A stretch of DNA of 64,000 bases, from positions 1 through 64,000 of the forward strand of contig CAAEON010000047.1 in assembly GCA_900757615.1 (NCBI GenBank), read 5' to 3'. The DNA is from an uncultured Collinsella sp. (GTDB lineage Bacteria > Actinomycetota > Coriobacteriia > Coriobacteriales > Coriobacteriaceae). The translations under genes and the position numbers were made by a program. The notes below the pieces were generated by a model. It made no database searches. It saw only the letters and a list, made by a program, of their open reading frames with translations, and was not told where the DNA came from. Positions 8,695-16,816 of this stretch are shown one piece after another; the stretch's first letter is position 1; each line of letters starts with the position of its first letter.

Positions 8695-9534
8695 ATGGCG
8701 ATCTATGTGACATCCGATGCTCACGGGCACGTGCGTGCGCTTGACGAGGCCCTGTCCAAGATTTCGCTGGCGTCCGACGATACGCTGTATGTGCTGGGCG
8801 ACATGATCGATCGCGGGCCCGATCCGGTCGGCGTTATTAAGCTCGTGCGCTCGCTACCCAACGCTCGCGTGCTCAAGGGCAATCACGAGCAGATCATGCT
8901 CGATGCCATCATTGGCCAGGATCCGCTCGATGCCGAGACCTGGGACATCAACGGCGGTTGGACTACTCGTCAGCAGCTCAACGACATGGAATTTGAGGCG
9001 TACGAGGAGCTCGTGCGTTGGATGGCGACTCTGCCGCTCTACGCGGTGGCCGAGACTGACGAGCGTCCGTACCTGCTGGTGCATGCCGGCATCCAGACCG
9101 AGGCGGCGCGGGCGTTTTTGCTTGAACATGGGGTTGATTGTGCCGATGGTGCGGGGGCGGTGGATGCCGATCGCGAGCTACTGCAGCAGATGCTTGCGGT
9201 GCAGTCGTCCGATGACCTGCTGTGGATTCGTCACGGCTACTGGGATGCGCCGACAGGGTTGCTTTCTGCCGACGGCAAGGGCCCGGTCGTGGTGAGCGGC
9301 CACACGCCCACGGTGTCGCTCGGGCGTTATTGCGAGGTGGGCGGCCTGGCGGGGCTCGATGAGGAGTCGGGCCGCGGGCAGATCGTGCGCCTGGGCGGCG
9401 AGGACACCGCCGGCGTGCCCGATCGCATCGACATCGACTGCGCCGCTGCCACCGGATCGGAGTTTGGCCGCGTGGGCATCCTGCGGCTCGATGATGGGGC
9501 TGAGTTCTACGCGAATATTCGCCCCGGGGAATAA
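8695..9534 (+). CDS. Calcineurin-like metallophosphoesterase
   Basis: A 279-residue metal-dependent phosphatase of the serine/threonine phosphatase or Ap4A-hydrolase-like type. All metal-binding motifs are visible: SDAHGH (residues 7-12), GDMIDRGPD (35-43), GNHEQ (62-66) and SGHTP near residue 200. The substrate cannot be assigned: protein phosphatases of the PrpA/B type and diadenosine tetraphosphatases share this pattern. It is monocistronic and followed by a terminator at 9662-9705. Confidence 0.85.
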   Translation: MAIYVTSDAHGHVRALDEALSKISLASDDTLYVLGDMIDRGPDPVGVIKLVRSLPNARVLKGNHEQIMLDAIIGQDPLDAETWDINGGWTTRQQLNDMEFEAYEELVRWMATLPLYAVAETDERPYLLVHAGIQTEAARAFLLEHGVDCADGAGAVDADRELLQQMLAVQSSDDLLWIRHGYWDAPTGLLSADGKGPVVVSGHTPTVSLGRYCEVGGLAGLDEESGRGQIVRLGGEDTAGVPDRIDIDCAAATGSEFGRVGILRLDDGAEFYANIRPGE

Positions 9535-9661
9535 CGGCGCAAAGGGTAGCTAATTTGGGACGGGGCTTTTTTGACTACTTTCGGAGAGTAGTGCCTTCTT
9601 GCTCGGTAAGCGCTAGAAATGAGGAGCGTCTGCGTCCTCGGCAGCGCGAAAATGCTCGAAA

Positions 9662-9705
9662 AACCGTCGCAACGGAGTCAAACGACGTCGCGGCGGTTCT
9701 TTTTT
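9662..9705 (+). terminator. Intrinsic terminator after the phosphoesterase gene
   Basis: AACCGTCGC pairs with GCGGCGGTT (one G-U pair) and is followed by CTTTTTT. Confidence 0.7.
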
Positions 9706-9718
9706 GGCTGCCCGCTGG

Positions 9719-9841
9719 CTAAGTGAGTAGGCTTTTTTGGAAATGCCGAGCAGCCGGCAAATTTGCCTCAACAAAACCGCAGATCATTGACTTGTGTTTT
9801 GCCGGTGTGGTCAGGGATTCGGCAAAAGTCTACTCACTTAG
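9719..9841. repeat. Fold-back element C (variable-stem family)
   Basis: CTAAGTGAGTAG at the left end is exactly complementary to CTACTCACTTAG at the right end, 123 bp in total. The interior holds AAAACCGCAGAT and GCCGGTGTGGTCAGGGA, the two blocks shared with the elements at 24343-24502 and 30970-31119. It lies between two convergent genes. No reading frame inside. Confidence 0.7.
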
Positions 9842-9921
9842 TTTTGCGTGATGCATATTGTCCGCAACGAGACCCCAGCCGGGGTGATTCCATCGCAAAT
9901 TCCGGTACCGGGGGCAGCTAA

Positions 9922-11505
9922 TTAGGCGCCGTATGGGTTGCGGTCGCGTTCGATGCGCTGGCGGACGTGGGCGTACTCGATAATCAGCAGCACCAGGAGT
10001 AGGGCCATGACCGCCAGGTAGCTCACCACAGCACCCATCAGACCCAGCAGCTTAATCAGGATCACTGGCAGCACCACGCTTACGGCGAAGCAGATCAGGT
10101 AGATCTTGGTGGCGTCGCCGGCGTGGCGCAGCACCGTGATGATGGCGTAGATAAAGTCGATTGCAGCGGTGATGCCGCCGGCGACGACCATCAACAGCGC
10201 CAGCGTGCGGTAGCGCTCAAAGCTAAGGCCGTACATAAAGCTCATGATAGGGATGCCGGGGCCTGCCATAAATGCGGCGCACACTCCGGTAATGACCACA
10301 ACCAGTGCCATAACGGCAACAATAATCAGGTCAAAGCGGCGACGCTTGCGCGGATTTGCCCAAATGCTCGACAGACGCAGGAGCTGCGGTTTATAGATAA
10401 ATCCAATGCTCAACAAAATTGCCTGCGCCGGAAAGAACAGTGCATTAAAGTACAGCTGATACTTGTAGGCCAGCGTGCCTTCCATCACAAACTTGGGCAT
10501 GCTCTCGATGAGGTTGAACAGGAACAGTGCACCAAAGAGGGGGGCGCACTGGATAAACAGGTGGCCAGCCTCGCGCAGACTCATGCGGCGTGATTTTTCG
10601 GTTTCGAGCAGGGCGAGCGGGGCGGTGACCAGTACGAGCGAGGCAATCGCGGCGACACCCATGGCCATGGCGGCGATGGGCATACTGTGCGTGAGGAACA
10701 GTGCCACGCTAAAGATTGCGATGACGCCGATGGAACGCAGCGTTTGGCTCATGCCGGCCAAATAGAGCTTGTCGGCCTGCTGCAGGCGGCCCTCGTACAC
10801 GTCGGCGATGCCGTCGATCACCTTATAGAGGTAGACGCCCAGGCCGATCGTGGCCATCTGCGCATCGTAGCCGCGGGCGCTGCTGTATACCAGGCCGCAT
10901 GCCAGCGCGAGCGCTCCGCAGAGCCAGCGGTTGAGCTGGTAGGAGGCGAAGGAGGTCTTTTCGTCGATGTCCGAGACCTGGAAATTGCGCACGCCGTAGT
11001 TGCACGCGATCATGATGAGCGTGCCGGTGACGAAGGCGATGGAGAACTTACCGGCCTCCTCGGCACCCGCGAGCTGTGTGGACACGATGGTGAGCAGCGG
11101 AAACGCCAAGCCCCACACGGCGGTGCCGAGGGTGTTCCAAAGATAGTCGCGACTGGCGGCGTGTTCCTCGTATTCCGCCTCCTGCATGGAGAAGCCGCCG
11201 CCGTAGACGGCGCCGAGCAGACGGTTCCACCAAGCGTTGACCATGCGGCGGACGGGGCCGGGCTCCCGATCGTGTTCGCGCCGTCGACGGCGCGTGGCCT
11301 GGCTGCTGTCGGGGCCGCCGGCGTTGCGCTGACTCAGCTCCTGGATGCGTGCGAGCTCTTCGGCCGTGTGCGAGGCAGGGAAGAGACCGTTCTCGATGCG
11401 TCCGCCTTGGGCCTTCGCGGCGCCGTCTCTCGATGCAGCGGGGTTGGAGATGCCGTTGCGGCGGGCGATGGCGCGGCGAATGCTATCGAGGGGCGTGATG
11501 CTCAA
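9922..11505 (-). CDS. Wzx-like polysaccharide flippase (MOP superfamily)
   Basis: A 527-residue multi-pass membrane protein predicted to move lipid-linked polysaccharide units across the membrane. A soluble N-terminal stretch of about 125 charged residues precedes about 12 hydrophobic helices beginning at WNTLGTAVWGLAFPLLTIV. The long cytoplasmic N-tail is unusual for flippases. The start is a TTG at 11505 with AAAGGA upstream. It stands apart from the glycosyltransferase cluster at 55-64 kb but may serve the same surface polymer together with the WecA-like transferase at 18 kb. Exact substrate unknown. Confidence 0.75.
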   Translation of the reverse strand: MSITPLDSIRRAIARRNGISNPAASRDGAAKAQGGRIENGLFPASHTAEELARIQELSQRNAGGPDSSQATRRRRREHDREPGPVRRMVNAWWNRLLGAVYGGGFSMQEAEYEEHAASRDYLWNTLGTAVWGLAFPLLTIVSTQLAGAEEAGKFSIAFVTGTLIMIACNYGVRNFQVSDIDEKTSFASYQLNRWLCGALALACGLVYSSARGYDAQMATIGLGVYLYKVIDGIADVYEGRLQQADKLYLAGMSQTLRSIGVIAIFSVALFLTHSMPIAAMAMGVAAIASLVLVTAPLALLETEKSRRMSLREAGHLFIQCAPLFGALFLFNLIESMPKFVMEGTLAYKYQLYFNALFFPAQAILLSIGFIYKPQLLRLSSIWANPRKRRRFDLIIVAVMALVVVITGVCAAFMAGPGIPIMSFMYGLSFERYRTLALLMVVAGGITAAIDFIYAIITVLRHAGDATKIYLICFAVSVVLPVILIKLLGLMGAVVSYLAVMALLLVLLIIEYAHVRQRIERDRNPYGA

Positions 11506-11604
11506 AGCGGTTCCTTTCTATTGCTGCGCTTTAGTATAGACGCGGCGGTGTTCGCTCGTGTTTTTGAACAGGTTGTTCGATAATTTCGGCGGCGTCATTC
11601 GGTA

Positions 11605-11682
11605 GTCGGCACTTAGGGACGTTCCTTATGTGCCGGCACTTTGGGAACGTTCCTAAGTGCCGGCATCCGGGGACGCTCCTTG
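11605..11682. repeat. GGGACGTTCC-type intergenic repeat array
   Basis: Three successive units carry GGCACTT..GGGACGTTCCTT..GTGCC motifs. Positions 11631-11665 form a near-perfect palindrome (TGCCGGCACTT ... AAGTGCCGGCA around GAACGTTC). Related copies are at 24517-24547 and, more distantly, 11700-11743 and 31159-31201. Confidence 0.7.
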
Positions 11683-11699
11683 GTTGTTGCCTGTTCAAG

Positions 11700-11743
11700 G
11701 GTGTCCCCAACGACTAGTCGTTTAAGAACGTCCCCAATGACTA
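11700..11743. repeat. Intergenic repeat, identical over 32 bp to 31170-31201
   Basis: The segment 11712-11743 (GACTAGTCGTTTAAG then AACGTCCCCAATGACTA) is identical to 31170-31201, about 19 kb away. Both lie in promoter regions (upstream of pckA and of rho). Confidence 0.8.
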
Positions 11744-11793
11744 GGCCGCTTGCCTGCGATTTTTGACCGTTGGGCGGGCGCTTCGCCGTTGCC

Positions 11794-11809
11794 GCAAAAA
11801 CGTTTTTGC
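11794..11809. promoter_or_regulatory. Perfect 16-bp palindrome upstream of pckA
   Basis: GCAAAAACGTTTTTGC is perfectly self-complementary with a central CG, the form typical of LacI/GalR-family operators. It lies 75 bp before the pckA start. The regulator is not in the window. Confidence 0.5.
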
Positions 11810-11883
11810 ATATCGGGTACAACGGGCTTTACGTGAGTAAAGTGCGTGCCGCGTTCATGTGTCGCGTTTTTAAAGGAGGCCCC

Positions 11884-13554
11884 ATGCCTGGTGTTACCCC
11901 TGCAGAAGTTCTGTCCAACTTTGGCATTACGCTGGTCGAAGACCCCGCCGAGAACCAGCCCCGCCTGCTGGTTGACCTGCCGGTAGCCGAGCTTGTCGAG
12001 CATGCCATCCGCCGCAACGAAGGTCGCATGGCCTCCAACGGCGCGCTGGTGATCGAGACGGGGGAGCGTACCGGACGTTCGCCCAACGACCGCTTTATCG
12101 CCGATACGCCCGACGTGCACGACAAGATCGCCTGGGGCGCCGTCAACCGCCCGCTGTCCGTCGAGAGCTACGAGACCATCAAGGCCGGCATCGTCGACTA
12201 TCTCAACGAGCGCGATGTGTTCGTCACCCGCGGCATGGCCGGCGCTGACCGCAACCACACGCGTCGACTGCTCGTCGCCTGCGAGCGTGCCAGCCAGGCA
12301 CTCTTCATTAAGCAGATGCTCGCCCGCCCGCTCGCCCGCGAAATCGCGCGCACCGGCGAGCCGGACTTCTGCGTGCTTGCCGCGCCGGGCTACCAGTGCG
12401 ATCCCGCCATCAAGGGCCTCAACTCCAGCGCCGCCGTGGTCATCAACTTCCAGGAGCGCGTGATTTTGGTCGCGGGTACCGGCTACTCCGGCGAGATCAA
12501 AAAGTCCATCTTCAGCGTTATGAATTACCTGCTGCCTGTCGAGGACGACGTACTGCCCATGCACTGCTCGGCCAGCATGGATCCCGTCACGCACGAGACC
12601 GCCGTGTTCTTTGGCCTGTCGGGCACCGGCAAGACTACGCTTTCGGCCAACCCCACGCGCCTGCTGATCGGCGACGACGAGCACGGTTGGTCCGACATGG
12701 GCATCTTTAACGTCGAGGGCGGCTGCTACGCCAAGTGTGAGGGCCTGGACGCGTTCCACGAGCCCGAGATCTTCAACGCCGTTCGCTTTGGCGCCATTTG
12801 CGAAAACGTGGTGCTCGATGAGAATCGCAAGCCCAACTACGACGACGTCTCGATCACGCACAACACGCGCGTGGCCTACCCTGTGGAGCACATTCCCAAC
12901 GCGTGGACCAAGGGTATGGGCACCACCCCGAGCGTCGTGCTGTTTTTGACCTGCGACGCCTTTGGCGTGTTGCCGCCCATCTCACGCCTGACGGCCGATG
13001 CCGCCATGTATCACTTTGTGACGGGCTTCACCGCCAAGATCCCCGGCACTGAGGTCGGCGTCACCGAGCCCACGCCCACGTTCTCCTCGCTGTTTGGCGA
13101 GCCGTTTATGCCGCTCGACCCCATGGTCTATGCCAAGATGCTCGGCGAGCGTATCGCCGACGGCCGCACCCGCGTCTATCTGGTCAACACCGGCTGGATT
13201 GGCGGCGGTTATGGCGTGGGCCATCGCATCGAGCTTGCCTACACGCGCGCCCTGGTGGCCCGCGCCCTCGACGGCACCATCGAGGACAGCGAGTTCTTGC
13301 ACGACGATATCTTTAATGTCGACATTCCCACGACGTGCCACGGTGTGCCCGACGGCATCCTGGTGCCGCGCCAGTACTGGCAGAGCACCGCGCGCTACGA
13401 CGAGGCAGCGCACAACCTGGCCGTGATGTTCGAGGAGAACTTCGAGAAGAAGTACTCGCACCTGCCCGAGTCCGTCAAGGCCGCCGGCCCACACGCCCAA
13501 GTGCCTGCCGAGGCCCGTCATCGCGGCCGCGGCCTGTTGGGACTCCGCCACTAG
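11884..13554 (+). CDS. pckA: Phosphoenolpyruvate carboxykinase (ATP)
   Basis: Interconverts oxaloacetate and phosphoenolpyruvate with ATP/ADP; in gut anaerobes it often runs toward oxaloacetate, making ATP during CO2-fixing fermentation. The 556-residue protein shows the ATP-type signatures: TGRSPNDRF near residue 62, the P-loop GLSGTGKTTLSA near 243 and the GDDEHGW metal-binding segment after it. ATG 11884 follows an AAAGGAGG site; the open frame reaching back to 11770 is not needed. A perfect palindrome at 11794-11809 suggests operator control. A 33-bp palindrome at 13574 probably ends transcription. Confidence 0.95.
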   Translation: MPGVTPAEVLSNFGITLVEDPAENQPRLLVDLPVAELVEHAIRRNEGRMASNGALVIETGERTGRSPNDRFIADTPDVHDKIAWGAVNRPLSVESYETIKAGIVDYLNERDVFVTRGMAGADRNHTRRLLVACERASQALFIKQMLARPLAREIARTGEPDFCVLAAPGYQCDPAIKGLNSSAAVVINFQERVILVAGTGYSGEIKKSIFSVMNYLLPVEDDVLPMHCSASMDPVTHETAVFFGLSGTGKTTLSANPTRLLIGDDEHGWSDMGIFNVEGGCYAKCEGLDAFHEPEIFNAVRFGAICENVVLDENRKPNYDDVSITHNTRVAYPVEHIPNAWTKGMGTTPSVVLFLTCDAFGVLPPISRLTADAAMYHFVTGFTAKIPGTEVGVTEPTPTFSSLFGEPFMPLDPMVYAKMLGERIADGRTRVYLVNTGWIGGGYGVGHRIELAYTRALVARALDGTIEDSEFLHDDIFNVDIPTTCHGVPDGILVPRQYWQSTARYDEAAHNLAVMFEENFEKKYSHLPESVKAAGPHAQVPAEARHRGRGLLGLRH

Positions 13555-13573
13555 CGTCGCCTCGAGTCCATAT

Positions 13574-13606
13574 CCACCACAAAGGGGACAGGCACCTTTG
13601 TGGTGG
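13574..13606. repeat. CCACCACAAAGG palindrome, copy 1
   Basis: CCACCACAAAGG and CCTTTGTGGTGG arms with the loop read GGACAGGCA, followed by TTTT. It sits 20 bp past pckA and can act as a terminator. Confidence 0.85.
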
Positions 13607-13770
13607 TTTTGCTCGCGTGGATGACTCGGGTTACAATTCGCCTGACATATCGTCCCCTTCTCCGGATGGGGACAGCGCAAGCGTTCTTGTGACGGCACCG
13701 TAGGACTTTGAAGGTGGCCGTTGTAAGGGCGCTTTTTGTTTAGGCGCCCTGCACAATGAAGGGAGAGCGT

Positions 13771-14490
13771 ATGAAGAGCTTTATTGCCGAGAATTCGTTT
13801 TGGGAGCTGTTTCCGCAGGCAGCGGTCGGTGTGGTGGTCGTAAAGGGCATGAAGCCCGCGGCTCAGATTCCCCAGGAGGACGTGGATGCGATCGCCGAGC
13901 TGCTTGACCGCGCCAACATCGATGCGGAGCGCCACCTGACTAGCGATACCATCAGCGAGAACGCGCCGGTCAAGGCATGGCGCGACGCGTACCGGCTGTT
14001 CAAGACTAAAAAGGGCGCCCGCTGCTCAATCGAGAACTTGCTCAAGCGCGTGCTTAAGGGCAAGCCTGTGGGCCACATTACGCCCGCGGTGGACATCTAC
14101 AACACGGTGTCGCTGACCTACGCGCTGCCCGTGGGAGGCGAGGATCTGCATGCGATCGAGGGAGACCTTCGCTTGAAGGTGACCGACGGTGGCGATGCGT
14201 TCTTGCCGCTTGGCGAGGAGGCGGACGATCCGACGCTGCCCGGCGAGCTCGCCTACATCGATGATGCGGGCGCCGTGTGCCGCTGCTGGAACTGGCGCGA
14301 CGGCGTTCGAACGGTCCTGTCCGACGATTCGGCCGATGCGTTCCTGGCGATTGAGTGCGTGGAGCCCGAGCGGATGGGGGATTGCCAGGCTGCGATCGAT
14401 CGCTTAGCCGAGCTGCTTAAGCGCTATCTGGGCGCTACGGTTGTCGTTAAGGCGCTTGTGACCCGCGACAATCCCTGCGTGGAGCTGTAG
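13771..14490 (+). CDS. B3/B4 tRNA-binding domain protein
   Basis: A 239-residue stand-alone protein of the B3/B4 family, related to the editing domain of the phenylalanyl-tRNA synthetase beta subunit. Family-like segments include APVKAWRDAYRLFKTKKG, ARCSIENLLKRVLKGKP, and NTVSLTYALPVGGEDL, where B3/4 proteins have the conserved N-x-x-S core. Free-standing members are presumed to act on mischarged tRNA or amino acids, but their role is not well fixed. ATG 13771 is preceded by AAGGGAG; an ATG five codons upstream is worse placed. It is followed by a palindrome-terminator at 14521. Confidence 0.75.
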   Translation: MKSFIAENSFWELFPQAAVGVVVVKGMKPAAQIPQEDVDAIAELLDRANIDAERHLTSDTISENAPVKAWRDAYRLFKTKKGARCSIENLLKRVLKGKPVGHITPAVDIYNTVSLTYALPVGGEDLHAIEGDLRLKVTDGGDAFLPLGEEADDPTLPGELAYIDDAGAVCRCWNWRDGVRTVLSDDSADAFLAIECVEPERMGDCQAAIDRLAELLKRYLGATVVVKALVTRDNPCVEL

Positions 14491-14520
14491 CGACGCCAGC
14501 GGATCATGTTCGCCGGTCAA

Positions 14521-14556
14521 AACCACCACAAAGGTGCCTGTCCCCTTTGTGGTGGT
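14521..14556. repeat. CCACCACAAAGG palindrome, copy 2
   Basis: Same arms as copy 1 extended to AACC/GGTT, loop in the opposite orientation (TGCCTGTCC), followed by TTTTT. It stands 30 bp past the B3/B4 gene. Confidence 0.85.
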
Positions 14557-14663
14557 TTTTATGTTGATGGGTCAACAAATAGGTCGTGCAGGGCTGGCGG
14601 CCGCTGGGTACGGTTAAGATGTTTACCCGTTAGCATTATGCAAGCGAAAGGCGGTCGTCTCTC

Positions 14664-15113
14664 ATGCAGCAGAACGACGAGACACGTTTCGAGGACTTTG
14701 TCGGACTGATCAGCGGACTCTACAAGGAGATCCAGCGCATTAAGGCATCTGAGGGCGCAAGACTGGGCCTCAAGGGTTCCGATGTTATGTGCCTGTACTA
14801 TCTGGAGCGCAGCAAGGACGGCTTGACTGGCGCCGACCTCGCCCGCATGGCAGGCGTGACCCGTGCCGCCGTTTCGCGCACGCTGGCGCATCTGGAGGAG
14901 GGCGGCTACGTCGAGGTCGAAGATTCGGTCGATGCTGCCGTTAAATACCGTGCTCCGGTTCGCCTGACCACGTTGGGCGGCGAGAGCATGAACGAGGCCG
15001 ATCGCATTATTCGCGAAGTGCTCGACACCACCGGCAAGACCATGGGCGTGGAGCAGCGCGAGCAGATGTACGCGTCGCTGCGCACGATTCTCAACACCCT
15101 GCGCGAGCTGTAG
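14664..15113 (+). CDS. MarR-family transcriptional regulator
   Basis: A 149-residue winged-helix DNA-binding protein. The central part (SKDGLTGADLARMAG, then VTRAAVSRTLAHLEEGGYVE) is the MarR helix-turn-helix and wing, flanked by helices for dimerisation. MarR proteins usually repress their own or neighbouring genes and respond to small ligands. The next gene (DegV, 120 bp downstream, same strand) could be a target or co-transcribed. No clear operator palindrome was seen in front of it. Confidence 0.85.
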   Translation: MQQNDETRFEDFVGLISGLYKEIQRIKASEGARLGLKGSDVMCLYYLERSKDGLTGADLARMAGVTRAAVSRTLAHLEEGGYVEVEDSVDAAVKYRAPVRLTTLGGESMNEADRIIREVLDTTGKTMGVEQREQMYASLRTILNTLREL

Positions 15114-15232
15114 AGCTACTAGGGCATTTGCTTTCAATGAACAACTGCAGAGTCCCGTTTGAGCGCGTACGCCGTGCCGGGGCATTGCTGTCAAAATTCC
15201 CTGCGCGAGGTCTGCGCAAGAAAGGATCCACT

Positions 15233-16087
15233 ATGTCCGTCCGTATTATTACCGATTCCGCAAGCGATATGTCGCCGTCGGAGCACCCGGCACTGGCCGT
15301 TTTGCCGCTGTCCGTCACCTTTGGCACCGATGTATACATGGATGGCGTCGACATCGACCACCAGCGTTTTTACGAGATGCTCGTGGAGCGCGATGAGCTG
15401 CCCATGACCGGCCAGGTCAACCCGTACGCCTTTTCACAGGCGATTGCCGAGGTTCGTGAAGCCGGCGATGAGGCTGTGATTATTACCGTGGGCGCCAAGC
15501 TTTCGGGCACCAATCAGAGCGCCCGCACTGCACTTGCCGAGGCACCGGGCGGCGACGTGTTTATCGTGGACAGCAATAACGTCACCCTGGGCGAGCGCGT
15601 GCTGGTCGAGTATGCCCTGCGTCTGGTAGACGAGGGCCGTAGCGCGGTCCAGATCGCCGAGGCCGTCGAGGCCGTGCGCGACCGAGTTGTGGTTATCGGT
15701 CTGCTCGAGACGCTTGAGTATCTGGTGCGCGGCGGTCGCCTGTCTGCTGCTGCGGGCGCCGTGGGTACGCTGCTCAACGTAAAGCCTGTGGTGGCTGTAG
15801 AGGACGGTCTGATCGTACAGCTGGGCAAGGCGCGCGGCTCCAAGAACGGTCGTAACCTGCTCAACCAGAAGGTCGAAAAGGCGGGCGGCGTCGACTTTGC
15901 CATGCCGCTGGCGCTTGGCTATACGGGTCTTTCGGATGCGGTGCTCAAGAAGTATATCGAGGACAGCGCGGCCCTGTGGGCTGACCACACCGAGGGCGAG
16001 CTGCCCGTCCACACCATCGGCGCCACCATCGGCACCCACGTTGGCCCCGGTGCCGTAGCCGTTGCCTTCTTCCAGCTCGCCAACTAA
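15233..16087 (+). CDS. DegV-family fatty-acid-binding protein
   Basis: A 284-residue DegV protein. Family members bind a fatty acid and can act as the FakB subunit of fatty-acid kinase. It opens with IITDSASDMS and holds AKLSGTNQSARTA, the segment that contacts the carboxylate, and a C-terminal GTHVGPGAVAVAFF motif. ATG 15233 is preceded by AAAGGATCC; an in-frame ATG at 15128 gives an unlikely basic N-terminus. No FakA kinase gene is in the window. Terminated by the palindrome at 16100. Confidence 0.88.
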   Translation: MSVRIITDSASDMSPSEHPALAVLPLSVTFGTDVYMDGVDIDHQRFYEMLVERDELPMTGQVNPYAFSQAIAEVREAGDEAVIITVGAKLSGTNQSARTALAEAPGGDVFIVDSNNVTLGERVLVEYALRLVDEGRSAVQIAEAVEAVRDRVVVIGLLETLEYLVRGGRLSAAAGAVGTLLNVKPVVAVEDGLIVQLGKARGSKNGRNLLNQKVEKAGGVDFAMPLALGYTGLSDAVLKKYIEDSAALWADHTEGELPVHTIGATIGTHVGPGAVAVAFFQLAN

Positions 16088-16099
16088 CCGACCTGCCAA

Positions 16100-16138
16100 A
16101 AACCACCACAAAGGGGACAGGCACCTTTGTGGTGGTTT
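16100..16138. repeat. CCACCACAAAGG palindrome, copy 3
   Basis: Arms AAACCACCACAAAGG / CCTTTGTGGTGGTTT, loop in the GGACAGGCA orientation, 13 bp past degV. Confidence 0.85.
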
Positions 16139-16167
16139 ATGCTGGTTCCGGTTGAAAGGAGTGGACG

Positions 16168-16488
16168 ATGGCGTCTGAGGGCTTTTTTGAGCGGGTGTAC
16201 GAGGTGGTCGAGCAGATTCCCGAGGGGATGGTCGCCACGTACGGCCAAGTGGCGCTGCTCGCCGGTCGTCCACGAAGCGCGCGCTATGTGGGCTATGCGC
16301 TGCACAGCAATCCGCGCCCTGGTCAGATTCCCTGCCATCGTGTGGTGTTTGCCGATGGCCGCATTTGCGATGGCTTTGCGTTTGGCGGCCCCGATGCTCA
16401 GCGTGAGCTCTTAATGGGGGAGCGCGTGACGTTTACCGATCCCATGCACGTCGATCTGGACGCCTGTCGCTGGCCTGCCGGACTCTAA
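16168..16488 (+). CDS. MGMT-family DNA alkyltransferase-like protein
   Basis: A 106-residue single-domain member of the O6-alkylguanine-DNA alkyltransferase superfamily, lacking the N-terminal domain of full-length Ogt. It keeps the active site IPCHRVV with the acceptor cysteine (about residue 55), the helix-turn-helix VATYGQVALLAG with the DNA-binding Arg in SARYVGYAL. Alkyltransferase-like proteins proper have Trp or Ala in place of this Cys, so it may still be a real repair enzyme. AAAGGAG precedes the ATG. It stands between two copies of the CCACCACAAAGG palindrome. Confidence 0.82.
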   Translation: MASEGFFERVYEVVEQIPEGMVATYGQVALLAGRPRSARYVGYALHSNPRPGQIPCHRVVFADGRICDGFAFGGPDAQRELLMGERVTFTDPMHVDLDACRWPAGL

Positions 16489-16502
16489 CAGCTCTGCCGT
16501 GG

Positions 16503-16547
16503 CTAGAACCACCACAAAGGTGCCTGTCCCCTTTGTGGTGGTTCTAG
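16503..16547. repeat. CCACCACAAAGG palindrome, copy 4
   Basis: The longest copy: arms extend outward to CTAGAACCACCACAAAGG and its complement. Loop in the TGCCTGTCC orientation. 14 bp past the MGMT-like gene. Confidence 0.85.
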
Positions 16548-16721
16548 TTTACTCGAGCTAACTTATGGAGAAGGTGTGGCGGAGCATATTGACACTACAA
16601 AGTAAACCATGGTGAACTATATTGGTTTCAGCAACGGAGCAGGCAATAGGCGATGAAAAAGCCTGCCCTGTTGAGTTTGATTCGCATTCCTCCCCTCTGT
16701 GCGATTCAACGGTGTACTTCG

Positions 16722-16763
16722 GGAACAGGCCCGCTGGCAACTAACTGCCAGCGGGCCTGTTCC
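16722..16763. terminator. Strong hairpin at the 3' end of trpS
   Basis: GGAACAGGCCCGCTGGCA and its exact complement form an 18-bp stem with a 6-nt loop. It lies between the convergent MGMT-like gene and trpS and probably ends both transcripts, although the T-run is poor on either strand. The 170 bp before it hold nothing I recognise. Confidence 0.6.
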
Positions 16764-16816
16764 TGTTTCGGGGAGATATCTAATCTCACCGTCTATGTTG
16801 TGCGAAGGCGCTTTGT

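Noticed and set aside
13574..16547. CRISPR array suggested by repeated CCACCACAAAGG units
   Set aside because: The units are palindromes spread over separate intergenic regions with no regular spacers and no cas genes.
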